Below are positions 1-11,800 of a DNA stretch of 17,017 nt, piece by piece. Every line of letters begins with the position of its first letter. The first letter of the stretch is position 1. The stretch is from positions 1-17,017 of the forward strand of contig CANBSM010000111.1 of NCBI GenBank assembly GCA_947372155.1. Reading direction: 5' to 3'. A model generated the notes under the pieces. That model saw nothing but the letters and a program-made list of their open reading frames with translations. It had not been told where the DNA came from and ran no database searches. The DNA is from Burkholderiaceae bacterium (lineage in GTDB: Bacteria > Pseudomonadota > Gammaproteobacteria > Burkholderiales > Burkholderiaceae). A program made the position numbers and the translations under genes.

Positions 1-1
1 C

Positions 2-1126
2 GCAAACCAAGAGATTGATGGCAAAAAACCGAAGTCCGGCATCATGATTACTGGTAGCCATAATCCACCCAACTACAACGGCTTTAAGATGGTTCTAGGT
101 GGTTCAGCAATCTACGGCGACCAAATTCAAGCTTTACATAAACGGATTGCAGCCAAGCAATTTGCCAGCGGCCAAGGCTCACGCAGCACCTTTGACATTT
201 TCCCAATGTATTTAGAGCGAATCGTTGGGGACGTTAAGTTAGCTCGCCCAATGAAGATTGCAGTCGATTGCGGTAACGGGGTTGGCGGTGCATTTGCTGG
301 CAAGCTTTTCAGAGCCTTGGGCTGTGAAGTGCAAGAACTCTTTTGCGAAGTGGATGGTCATTTTCCGAATCACCACCCAGATCCTGCACATATTGAGAAT
401 CTTCAGGATCTCATCAGAAACTTACAAACTACCGATAATGAATTAGGTCTCGCTTTCGATGGTGATGCTGATCGTTTGGGTGTGGTAACTAAAGATGGTC
501 AAGTGATTTTTCCAGACCGTCAAATGATGCTATTTGCAAAAGACGTACTCTCACGCAACCCAGGTGGTCAGATCATTTACGACGTCAAATGCACCCGTAA
601 TTTAGCCACTTATGTGAAGAAACATGGTGGCGAGCCACTCATGTGGAAAACAGGTCACTCTTTAGTCAAAGCAAAGTTAAAAGAAACTGGCGCTCCATTG
701 GCTGGCGAAATGAGCGGCCACATCTTCTTCAAAGACCGTTGGTTTGGCTTTGATGATGGTTTGTACACAGGTGCACGTTTATTAGAAATTCTTTCTAAAG
801 AACAAGATCCAAATAAGACGCTGAATGACTTACCAAACGCCATTTGCACACCAGAGTTGCAATTAGCCTGTGCTGAAGGTGAACCTTTTGCTTTGCTAGA
901 GACTATCAAGGCAAATGCTCAGTTTCCTACTTCAGAATCGATCAACACCATTGATGGTGTGCGCGTGGAATATGCCGATGGCTTTGGTTTGGCTCGTCCA
1001 TCCAATACCACTCCAGTAGTTGTTATGCGCTTTGAGGCAGATAGTGAAGCCGCCATCGCACGCATTCAGGCAGAATTCAAGGCGGTATTGATGGCTGCTA
1101 AGCCAGACGCTAAATTACCATTCTAA
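2..1126 (+). CDS. algC: Phosphomannomutase/phosphoglucomutase, C-terminal 374 residues (5' end outside window)
   Basis: This cytoplasmic alpha-D-phosphohexomutase family enzyme interconverts mannose-6-P/mannose-1-P and glucose-6-P/glucose-1-P, supplying GDP-mannose and UDP-glucose pathways for LPS and exopolysaccharide. Seen directly: the phosphoserine loop TGSHNP at 50-67 (Ser at residue 19 of the visible part); the metal-binding loop DGDADR at 458-475; the sugar-specificity loop GEMSGH at 704-721; and the phosphate-binding segment RPSNTTP at 995-1015. All four functional loops of the four-domain fold are therefore present and intact. The frame is open leftward from the ATG at 44 to the window edge, and the conserved serine loop follows that ATG at once, so it is internal. 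Family members are about 460 residues long, so roughly 85-90 N-terminal residues are missing. The gene ends tail-to-tail with the giant minus-strand gene. The family call is firm. The symbol is less so: annotators also use manB, pgm or pmm for such dual-specificity enzymes. Confidence 0.95.
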   Translation, partial: ANQEIDGKKPKSGIMITGSHNPPNYNGFKMVLGGSAIYGDQIQALHKRIAAKQFASGQGSRSTFDIFPMYLERIVGDVKLARPMKIAVDCGNGVGGAFAGKLFRALGCEVQELFCEVDGHFPNHHPDPAHIENLQDLIRNLQTTDNELGLAFDGDADRLGVVTKDGQVIFPDRQMMLFAKDVLSRNPGGQIIYDVKCTRNLATYVKKHGGEPLMWKTGHSLVKAKLKETGAPLAGEMSGHIFFKDRWFGFDDGLYTGARLLEILSKEQDPNKTLNDLPNAICTPELQLACAEGEPFALLETIKANAQFPTSESINTIDGVRVEYADGFGLARPSNTTPVVVMRFEADSEAAIARIQAEFKAVLMAAKPDAKLPF

Positions 1127-1137
1127 ACTACTCACCA

Positions 1138-1173
1138 CCTACTGCAGCAAGGATTAGTCTTCGCCGCAGTAGG
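1138..1173. terminator. Stem-loop at the convergent gene junction, candidate bidirectional terminator
   Basis: The 8-bp arms cctactgc (1138-1145) and gcagtagg (1166-1173) pair perfectly. Inner bases extend the stem to 16 positions around a 4-base loop (1154-1157). In the minus-strand transcript there are 15 pairs including two G-U and one A-C mismatch; in the plus-strand transcript two A-C mismatches weaken it. The TAA stop of the giant gene lies in the loop. Neither side has a clear U tract, so termination would not be classic intrinsic type; it may act as an mRNA 3'-end barrier. Confidence 0.5.
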
Positions 1174-2845
1174 CATCGCCCTGATCATCCGAGCTACAGA
1201 TCGACATTGCATCTCCAGATTTAGACAGCTTATTGCCACCAGCCTTGCGAGTTAGCATGGCAAGCTCTTCAGGTGCGCTAACCGTTACACCAGCGACCAC
1301 CGTATTTTCAGCGATGTTGTATTGAACTTGGCCAATATGGAATTCCATTAACTCGCGCAAGGTGCCACCAGCAATGTAAGGCACAGCCATGACGGGGATT
1401 GGCGGAATATAGCCCAATGCATTATTCAAGGTTGGAGCGGCCCACTGATTGGCGCCTGATCCAGTATTTGGGTTACCCGCATAGTTTGTTGTGCCGTTAA
1501 TGGTGAGTGAAGCACCATTACCATTAAATAAATTCAATTGCTCAACACCATTGGTGTTATGGGTTGGCAATAAGAAGGTTACTTTAGACGCAGGATCCCA
1601 TACAGAGAATGTCACCACTCCGCCTACCTTAGTGGCAGATGCCGTCATATCAGCAGCACTATAGGTTTGGCTTGCATAGGTGGAGGCTCCTCCAATCATG
1701 GAGATCTTGCCTACATACTGCGCCACGCTATCAATAGGAACTTGAGTTTGAATGATAGAAGTCTGTGCATTCAAGCTATACAACGGTTTATCTGCACCAA
1801 CCTCTTCATTAAATTGAATGGTTGGCGGATTATTGACTGTTGAAGCAATTGAAGGTGCAATGGCGGCAACCAACAATGTGTGGGTATTGGCCGTAACATC
1901 ATTTACGGGGCCATTAAATGCAATGCTCGGATCCTCAGAAATTAAGGTCCTGACATAGATTGGATTGGTATTAAGGTAATCAATCGTACTGACTAAATTA
2001 GCGCGCTTATATTCGAAATAAGGGCGATAGCTAGCAAATAGGAATCCTTCAACCGGGGTTTTATTCAGATAACTAATGTCCCCAATAAATGTTTTTCCAT
2101 TGTATTGCTGGCTTGTAGCCGTCAAGATATCGGCCAAGATATAAATCGAGCCGCCAGTGACGGTGAAGGAGCCTAAGCGTCCAATAGAACCGACACTATC
2201 TCCAATGGTGACTGTACCTGAGCCAGCATTCACCACCAAAGATTGAGCATTAGCTTTCGTGGATTGAGCATTAACGGTTCCATTAAATGAAATATTGGCA
2301 TTTTGCGAACTTAAGCTTACTGTTGCGCTATCGAGAATTAAATTGCCATAGGACTGTGAGCCGCTTGTAGCAATATTACTAATCAGATTCAACAATCCCG
2401 TCGCATTAACTGCTCCTAAAGTTACGCCGGACGTAGTTCCAAATGAGCCGCCATTACCAACAATATTGCCTGTGCCAATAGCGGTGTTAGAACCCGCAAT
2501 CATGCCGGCATTTGCACTAATCGTTGCACTGCCGCTGTAAGCGTTATCACCAGTTAAGGTAACAAATGTATTTGGAGAGACTACTAATGCCCCAGTGCCG
2601 TTTATCACCATCGGAATGGATGAAGTTGCATTGGTAGTAAAGGTGATTGTTCCGCTATTGTTTGCAATGGTTTCTACAGGCTGGGTTAATCCTGTGTCAT
2701 ACACTACATTGACACCCGTCGGAATGGTGACAGTTTTTACGTTTGCAAAATCCGGAATGGCACCATTAGCCCAGTTATTAGGATTTGACCAAATACCACC
2801 AGAGGTTGGCCCTACCCAATTAACAGGGGTTTGTAATTGCGTAAT
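1154..2845 (-). other. Unique C-terminal part of the giant protein (residues about 4725-5287)
   Basis: The repeats stop and composition changes. Residues 4733-4756 (2750-2821) carry a tryptophan-rich NWVGPTSGGIW...NNW...P motif, which resembles W-x-G-x-W/NW motifs seen at the start of beta-solenoid modules in adhesins. A short beta-helix-like stretch follows (DNAYSGSATI to GSFTVTGGSIYI, about 2130-2560). Then comes a more globular, charged segment with aromatic clusters (ASYRPYFEYKRANL, about 2000-2050). The final 75 residues contain a helix-like LRELMEFHIGQVQYN stretch and an acidic tail. No barrel or known anchor domain is recognised. By position this part probably stays near the cell surface or the secretion pore. 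Confidence 0.65.
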
Positions 2846-5800
2846 AACACCATTACTAGAGGATACCGATGAACCGCCTGCAATAAAGTAATTTGCACTA
2901 TCGGCGCCCGCCAAGTTCACGTCAATGTTATATCCAATGCTTGTGCCCACATTCTTAGAGGCGTAAGATCCTGTTGCTGATATTTGCACCACATCCTGAT
3001 TGATGATATTGCTATTTGCGCTTGCCGTAACCGGTGATCCATTAGTGCTGATGGTTGTATTGCCGTCATAAACCTTGCTAATAGCGGCAATGGTAAAGTC
3101 TTGGCCAACAGTCAAGGACCTTGGTTGAATAGTTAATGCGCCCACAACAAATGCACTAGTAAAGTTAGCGCCAGTAATTGTTGGGTTAGTTGCATTTAGC
3201 TGATAAGCACCCGAATTTAAGTTTCCTGATGTGCTATTTTTACCGCCCACTGCATTCGCAGTAAAGGTATAGCGCCCCCCACTACTATCGGCCACAGTAA
3301 TTTGGTTACCACTAGTTGTTACAACCAATCCTGAGCTAGAGTCACTGCTTGCTAAGACTGACCCAGCAGAATTTAAATAACTTGCTACGGGGCCATATAA
3401 AATGGTCGAACCATAAATAGCAGTGTTATTGCCAAGCTTCACTAAGAGCGCTTTTGCAGGCAAGATGGTGTAATCGCCTGCTACATAATTGATGTTGTAG
3501 TTGGAAGATGCAAGGCCACTGGCCACTAAAACACCAGCATAAGTAGCGGCAGACTCTAAGCCACTATTGGTACGGGTAATCGTTGCAACGCCACCTAGAT
3601 CTGCCAGGGTTTGGCCATTCTTAAATCCACTAGCCATCAAGCCGCCATACCCAACTACGTCCGCTGTAGTCAATAGTTTTGCATCACTTACGGCCGTTAC
3701 CGTCAAATCTGCTTTTCCAATTGTTAAATCACCTGCCACATATGTAGGGTTGTAATTATTTAAACCCCGGCCAGATGCAGTTCCAGGCACCACCCGAATA
3801 GAACCGGGATAGTTACCTGCTGGTGTAGCTGATCCAATCGTCGTCACTGGAGTGCCGTTATTTACAAATTGAGCTGATACCGAGCTGATGTAATCGCCAT
3901 TGATTAAACCTGTGGCAAGCGCTGCTGCAGAGCTCAGATTCAATGAGGTGCCATAAGTGATCGAAGAAATTGGTGCAGTACTAATGATCAATGATTTTGG
4001 TGCGACATTAACATTTGCAGGTATATAGGTAATTTGATAATTAGTGCCCGCATCTACAGTGCCACGCCCAATGACATAAACAACTGAACTAGTACTTACT
4101 GGGCTTGCCGAACCATCGTTGCCATTAAAGAGGCTTAAGTTAGCTGGTACCGCGAGATTGCCTGTTACGCGATCAGAACCAAGCAAACCAGTTGCAGTGT
4201 AGGTAAGTGCAGGCAGCGCTTTATCGCCATAGGTAATGGTTTGAGTATCGGCAGCCAGTATTAATGGCGCTGGTGTGATGCTTGCAGTAAAGCTAGCTTG
4301 AGTGTTGCTAAGGCTATAGTTTCCTGCATCAGCGCCAATTAGCGAAATCGCTGAAATCGTTACTGGCTTATTAACACCAGCATTAGCATCCGTAAAGCTT
4401 GCATTACCAGCTGTAAAGCTCACAGCATCACCAGAAATAACACCTTGAGTATTGGTGGCAGTAAATGTGGCTGCCGCTGTTGCATCGTAGACTTTATTTG
4501 CAATACTAAAGTTCGCAGAAATAACCTTAGGTGTAATGCTAGCCGTAGTGAATACTGAATTCACACCATTTAAGGTGTAGTTAGCAGCATCAGCACCAGA
4601 GATAGAGAGACCAGATACAGTAACTGCCTTACCGTTACCGACGTTCTTATCGGCAAAGAAGGCTCCAGAATTCGAGATAGTGACAGCATCATTACCAAGA
4701 GCATTACCCGTTATCCCTACGGCAGCTCTATTATTGCCGTCATAAACCTTGTCCACTCCATATGCAGAAATAGTCAAAGTTGCCGGCGTAATGACTAAGG
4801 ATCCAGGCACATAACTGATTACGTAATTTGCCATACCCGAACCAGTGGCAGCGCTTGGATTCACTGCATATGGAGAACCGCCATTGACTGGCGATGTTGC
4901 ATAGGCACCTGTGCTTATGAGGATTACAGAACTAACTGCATCACCCGTGCCAGCAATCAACCCAGAAACGGTATATCCAACAGATCCAGTAGCTATGCCA
5001 CCTACCCCATAAGCAACGCCAGAGTTAGTGACTGTATTGCCATAGACTTTACTGTCTGCCGTTGCGCTAATGGTTAATGGTGCCGCGGTAATCATGATAT
5101 TGGCAGGAATATAGCTAGCAATAGCGTAATTGCCAGTTACCGCTAGGTTCGCTTGGCTAATTGGGTAGTTTGAACCTACGTTAGATGTATTGGTTACCGT
5201 GCTTGATAAAGCACCAGTAAATATTGCTGAACTATCTCCATTGACTAAACCTGTGTAGGTAAAGCTAAGGGCTGGTACTGTGGAGCCATAAACCATAGAA
5301 GCTGCTGTAGCGCTCACCGTTAAAGGTGCAGGAGTAATAGTAATGTTGGCAGGAACATAACTGCTAATGGTGTAGTTACCGACCGCAGCCAAACTAGACT
5401 GACTAATTGCGTAATTAGAGCCAACGTTCGAGGCGCTAGTCGCTGAGCTTGATAAAGCTCCTATAAAGCTTGCTGCACTATCGCCATTGACTAAACCTGT
5501 GTAGGTAAAGCTAAGGGCTGGTACTGTGGAGCCATAAACCATAGTGGCAGCAGTCGCGCTCACAACTATTGGTGCTGGGCTAATAGTCACAGCGCCGAAG
5601 ATAGGATTAACAAGGGTGTAGTTAGAGGCTAAACCAGTTCCGTTTGCCAGCGCAATACTATTTAAGCTTTGGAACGCCGCCGTTCCAACGTTCGGATTGG
5701 TCAGAATTGCATTGCCTGACAAGACCCCCAGGGTTTGTCCTGCAACCCCATTGATTGTCAGATCATTGGCTCCAACAAGAATACTGCCGTCATACATTTT

Positions 5801-8800
5801 TGCCGCTGTTACAGTAATAGGAGCAGGAGTGATATTGGCTGTTTGTGGAATTGCGAGACCCGTAACCACATAATTTGGATTACTTAAAGTTAAGCTGCTA
5901 TTTGCAAAGTTAATCGCTAGGTTATTCCCAACATCTGCTTGCGCAAAGCTACCTGTTGGCGATCCTGAATAGGAAACACTATCGCCATTAACGACGCCAA
6001 TTAAGGTAGGCGTACCCGAGAATGTGGCTACATTTGTTGCGTCATAGATTTTGTTGCTAGCACTGATACCAGTAATCGTTATTGGCGCCTTAGTAATCAC
6101 GCCGTTACTGCCAGTTAGTGCACCCGAGAAAGAATAGTTGCCAGAGTCAACTCCGCTTAGTGCCACACTATTGATGGTGTATGACAATCCTGAGCCAGCA
6201 TTGCTAGATGTGTAACTTCCAGAACCTACAACACTTAATTGATCCCCTACCAACGCATTGCTAGCAGTGAGCACTTTTCCAGTAATGGCATTCGTAGCGT
6301 CATATACCTTACTTGGATTGGTGCTGTTAAGAGCCAACGCCAATGGAGTAACAGAAATAGTTCCTGGCAAAGTGATTACTGGGTAACTTGTCACATAGTT
6401 AGTGGCATAACCGGCGTTAGTAATGACTGTGCTCGATGGAGTAAAGGTGTAGCTACCCACATTCAAGAAGCCGCTTGTACTGCTATTGGCTGAATTTAAT
6501 GTTGGCGGTGTAATCGTTAAGGTGTAGTTACCTTGGGTAGCGCCAGGTTTGTTGTCATAGGCAATCAATGTATTTGGCGTTAAACCTGGAACCACTGTTA
6601 GATTAACGATATATTGCGCAGAACAATTGCTACCAATCGTGCAATAGGCTGCTGTTACCAATGCAGATGAGGCCATATTGTTGGCATTCATGCTTCCATA
6701 GGCAATTGAGCTATTAGCTACTGAAATCAACAGCTGTCCTTGTGCAACAACTGTAAATCCAGCAGTTACTGGTACAACTGTGTAGTTGGCAGCCGTGGCA
6801 ATAGGGGTAATTAGATAAGGAATATTGTTGTTGGCAAGATCACTGGTTGCCAACTCTCCTGCTGCCCTGGTGATTGATGGGTTAATCAATACGCTTGAAG
6901 TATCTGCTCCCTTAAGGCCAGATAAGGTATATGTGAGAGTTGGGTCTGTTTGACCAACATACTTCGCAGCTGCATTAGCTGCCATCGTTAAAGTAGCTCT
7001 GCTAATAGTGCCATTGCCGCTAACTGAAAGTGGCAATGAATAATTAGAAAGATTGGTAGAGCCGATCGCTATGTAGTTCGCGCCACTGAGGGTAGTAGAT
7101 ACAGAGTTGGCATTCGCTACATTAGGACTGTTATAGATAGCATTGGTTTGTGTAATGTAAGCGCCCTGCCCGCTAACAAAGCCACTCAGAACATAACTTC
7201 CTGCATTCGAAGAATTTCCAGCGGTTAAGGCTGCAGTATTAGTGGAGTCATAGACCTTGGACTGAGTGCTGATAGACACAGTAATTGGTGCAGGCGTAAT
7301 CGCTACATTACCACTAGCTGAAGGCAGGATATAGTTATTAGCCAAAGCGCTGTTGGTGATAGTCAGACCTGCTGTATTGAGGCTGCTAACGCCAATGACA
7401 TTAGCGCTATTAGCAGTAGCGGAACCAGATAATGAAACAGCTTGATTCGTAATGCTAGAAATCGCACTTACTGCACTTGCACCAAAAGTAGCATTGCCAT
7501 CGTAGACTTTACTTGCGGAAACATTCAATGTTGCTGGATTAATAACATACGCATTATTTGCTCCGTTTGCAAAAACAATGTTGTAGTTAGAGTTGGATGT
7601 ATTTGCAGTCAATGTGCCAGCCGCTAAGCCGTAAGTTCCCGCATCCTGAACAACCGTAGTAGTAGAAGCAGCAAAATTCATAATGCCTGACAGTGTTACA
7701 GGAACATTGACAACTGAGTCAGCATTCTTATAACCCGCAAAGCCATAATTTGCAGTATTTTGTGAATAGACTGCATTATCCAAAGTACTTCCGCTATAAG
7801 TGGTCGTATAGGCATTCGGGGTAATGGTTAGAGCGGCCTTGTTTACCGTTAAATCACCAGCAACATAGGTAATAGCATAGTTAGCTAGGCGTGTACCCAC
7901 GGCTGAACTAGGAACAATACTTGCGATATATGTTCCGGCATTTGTTGTAGCAGAAACACTGCTAGCTGATCCATAATTTAAGGTCACCGAGTTAACAACA
8001 TCGCCACCTACTAAACCAGAATCCGTAAATGCTGCTGTACCCAATGAGTAGGCAGTTCCATAAACTGGTGCCGTAACGGCATTCGCAGTAATTGTTAGGG
8101 CTTTGGCTGCAATTGTTGCGGTGTTTTGGGTGCTTCCTGCACTAGCACTATAACTAGGCGCAATAACATAGTTACTCAATGAGGCAGTGCCGCCTGTAGT
8201 CGTCATTGCGATGATGTAATTACTTCCATTGGCAGCTACATTCGCGCTACTAACTATCGCGCTACTAATGCCAGCAATAGTCTCACCATTAACCAATCCA
8301 GTAACGGCATAGCTTGTTGGCGTAATAGTTGTGGAGCCACTATAAGTCGCAATTACTGCAATACCCAATGACGCTGGGGTGATGTTTGCGGTCAAGCCTG
8401 TTGGCTGGGTAAGTGTGTAGTTGCCAGCAGCAGATCCGCCAATCACATAACCGGCTGTTACTGCTAAATTATTTCCAACAGTAGACTGACTAAATGCAGC
8501 TCCTGGTATTACAGTCAAACTTGCGGTATCAGAACTAATAACCCCATCTAATGTTCCAGCGCTAAAGGTAGCAACACTGCTACCGTCATACACTTTATTT
8601 GCAATAACTGCCCCTGAAACAGTCAATGCTTTAGCGGTGATATTGGCGCTCAAGCCTGTTGGCTGGGTAAGTATATAGTTTGCAGCAGCACTACCACCTA
8701 AGATGCTAGTGGAGGTAATCGCCAGTGACGTGCCAATATTGGCCTGACTAAATATGCCGGCTTGAGTTAGGGTTACATTGTCCGACCCCACCACTCCACT

Positions 8801-11800
8801 CAAACTTCCCGCAGTAAAGACTGCGGTATTAGTGCCATCGTAGACTTTATTTGAGACTGCAGCACCAGAGACCGTAAGTGCCTTAGGCGTGATATCAGCG
8901 ATCAATCCAGTAGGCTGAATCAAGGTGTAATTACCAGCCCCCGAGCCGCCTAAAGTATCGTTAATCGTAATTGGGAGATTGACTCCTGCATTAGCCTGGC
9001 TAAATGCGCCAAATTGATTCAGGGTGACAGTATCACCATAAACCACGCCGACCAATGTTCCGCCAGAAACGGAAGCTACATCATTGCCGTTGTATACCTT
9101 ATTAGAAACAGCAGTGCCGCTGACAGTCAATGCTTTAGGGGTGATGTCAGCAGTTAGTCCGGTTGGCTGTGTCAGTGTGTAATTTCCGGCACCATTATTG
9201 GTCAAGGTGTCAGCAATGGTGACCGATAATCCAGTGCCAATATTGGCTGAGGCAAATGAACCGACTTGCACCAATCCAATAGTTTCGCCAGCTATAACAC
9301 CATCTAAGCTACCGCCTGAAACAATAGCATCCCTGCTGCCGTCATAGACCTTATTTGCGACCGTTGTACCTGAAACAGTGAGCGCTTTTGCCGTAATGTT
9401 TGCGGTTAAACCAGTTGGCTGAGTTAATGTGTAGTTACCGGCACCTGCCCCAGATAGAGAGTCCGCAATTGTTACAGTAAGATTACTGCCTACATTACTT
9501 TGAGCAAATGAGCCCGCTTGAGATAAATTGACAACATCACCGAAAACCACTCCGCTGAGAGTGCCGCCAGCAACCAATGCAGTATTCGTGCCGTCATATA
9601 CCCTGCTTGTAACCGTTGTACCGGTGACTGTTAGAGCTTTAGCTGTAATATCAGCCGTAAATCCTGTTGGCTGTATAAGTGTGTAGTTGCCAGCGCTGTT
9701 ATTAGTTAAAGTATCAGCAATAGTTACAGTTAAACCTGTACCCACATTTGCAGAGCTAAATGTGCCAGCCTGAACCAGCGCTACTGTATCGCCATTAACC
9801 ACCCCAACTAACGTGCCACTAGTAACCGATGCAACATCATTGCCGTTGTATACCTTATTAGCAACAGTGGTGCCAGTGACAGTCAATGCTTTTGGTGTAA
9901 TGTTTGCAGTTAAGCCCGTTGGCTGAGCAAGTAAATAGTTATTGGCAGCCGAACCACCCAGTACATATGCAGCTGCAACCACCAAATTGGAACCAACATC
10001 AGACTGGCTAAATGTACCAGCTTGAGTCAACGTTACATTGGCGCTGTCAACGCTAATCAAACCATTTAGCGTTCCACCGTTAAAGCTTGCTGCATTTGTA
10101 CCGTCATAAGTCTTATTAGCTGCAGTTGCATTGCTAATTGTGAGTGGTGCTCTAGTAATAACGCCATTTGTACCGGTGACGTTACCTGTAAATGAATAGT
10201 TGGCAGCATCTGCACCACCGATAGAAATGCTATTGATGGTGTACGACTGACCAGTACCTGCGTTTACAGAGGCGTAAGTTCCTGATCCAGTAACACTCAA
10301 GCTATCCCCCGCTAGCGCATTACTTGGTGCTAGCGATCTAGCAGTAATCGAATTTGTAGCGTCATACACTTTTGATGGACTTGGAGTGGCAATAGTCAAC
10401 GCCAATGGTGTAATAGAAATCGTACCTGGGATAGTCAACACTGGGTAGCCAGTGGCGTAGTTAGTGGAGTAACCAGGATTGGTAATTACCGCACTTGAAG
10501 GAGTAAATGTATAGCTACCTACATTTAGGTAGCCACCAGAACTGTTATTTGCTGCCGAGAATGTTGGTGAAGAAACTGTCAGCGTGTAGTTACCCTGAGT
10601 AGATCCAGGCTTGGTATCGGTAGCAACCCAGGTATTTGCAGCTGAGCCTGCGACTACATTCAAATTAATGATGGATGCTGATAAAGAGCAGTCAGCACCA
10701 ATTGTGCAATAGGATGCCGATACTGAAATCGAGTTAGCAATGTTATTGCTAGTTAATGTTCCATAACTTACCGAGCCATTAGCCACCTTAATCAGCAACT
10801 GTCCTTGCGCCATGATGGTGAAATTGGCTGTTACTGGGTTAATGCTGTAGTTTGATGCTGTTGCGCTTGGAGTTAAGGTGTATACAGCCCCCGCTACCTC
10901 ACCTAATGCTCGGCTGACGCTTGCATTACTTAGAACGCTGGCGGTATCAGCCCCTTTTAAACCAGACAAAGTATAAGTAAAACTTGGATCAGATTGACCT
11001 ACAAACTTTGCTGAATCATTAGCAGTCATCGTCAATATTGCTGGTGTAATGACTCCAGCAGCACTAACAGAGGTTGGCAAAGCATAGTTAGACAGATTCG
11101 TGCTACCCGTTGCAATAAAGTTACTTGGGCTTAATGATGCAGTTACGGTATTGGCATTAGCTACGTTTGCACTGTTATAAAGAGCATTTGCTTGGTTAAT
11201 GTAAGCACCCTGCCCTGCAACAAACCCACTTAATGCGTAGCTACCCGCACTACTGCTTGTACCGGCTACTAGGTTTGCAGCAGTTGTACTGTCATATTCT
11301 TTGGATTGGCTTGCAATAGAAACGGTAATTACTGCAGGTGTAATGTTGGCAGTAAATCCAACTGGTTGGGTTAATGTATAGTTACCAGCGGCATTATTTA
11401 TTAGAGCATCAGCTACGGTTACAGCAAGGCCAGTACCAGCATTAGACTGGGCAAAACTTGCCGCTTGAGTCAATCCAACCGTATCGCCAGAAATTATGCC
11501 AACTAAGTTACCGCCTGAAATTATGGCAGTTGTTGTACCGTCATAAGACTTATTGGCGATAGTTGTGCCGGTAACCGTCAAAGCCTTTGGTGTAATATTT
11601 GCGGTAATACCGCTTGGCTGAGTCAATGTATAGTTACCAGCAGCCGCTCCACTGATACTGTCGTTCATCACAATGCTGATGGCATTTCCAGTATTTACTG
11701 AACTGAAGCTAGCCGCCTTAGTAAAGCTGATATTAGCCAAATCCGCAGCTACCAGTCCGACCAATGTACCAGCGGTAACGCTGGCAGCGGTTGTGCCGTC

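Larger units (their letters stand above)
2845..6092 (-). repeat. Diverged MBG/YDG region (about 12 units, residues about 3643-4725)
   Basis: Units here vary in length and sequence more than in the centre. Recognisable anchors are NKIYDATN (6041), KMYDGS (5788), MVYGSTVPALSFTYTG twice (5531 and 5287), SKVYGNT (5041), DKVYDGNN (4737), NKVYDATA (4482), QTITYGDKALPALTYTATG (about 4235), ITYGTSLNL (about 3950), an anchor-poor unit with KLLTTADVVG (about 3690), a TAIYGSTILYG unit (about 3410) and SKVYDGNTT (3061). The last unit ends at ITQLQTPVNW near 2845. The unit at about 3125-3460 looks like a remote third version of the GQLLI-type sub-domain of the superunits, without its cysteine pair. Confidence 0.78.

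Noticed and set aside
44..46. ATG as start codon of the mutase gene
   Set aside because: The frame is open to the window edge and the next codons already encode the catalytic serine loop, which lies about 100 residues into this family. It is an internal Met.
1127..1153. Classic intrinsic terminator with U tract between the two genes
   Set aside because: The stem-loop is real, but neither strand has a run of T after it, so only a candidate terminator is reported.
1154..2000. C-terminal autotransporter barrel, RTX type I signal or sortase motif
   Set aside because: No amphipathic barrel strands ending in an aromatic residue, no GGxGxD nonapeptides and no LPXTG-like signal are present; the protein ends in an acidic tail.
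2917..3108. Minus-strand open frames in other registers (also 655-909 and 16408-16617)
   Set aside because: These are out-of-frame or antisense shadows of real genes with no recognisable domain and no independent initiation context.
8585..10103. Regular spacing as a possible CRISPR or satellite array
   Set aside because: The period is 252 bp, always a multiple of three, and the sequence stays in frame with protein-level conservation. It is a domain repeat.
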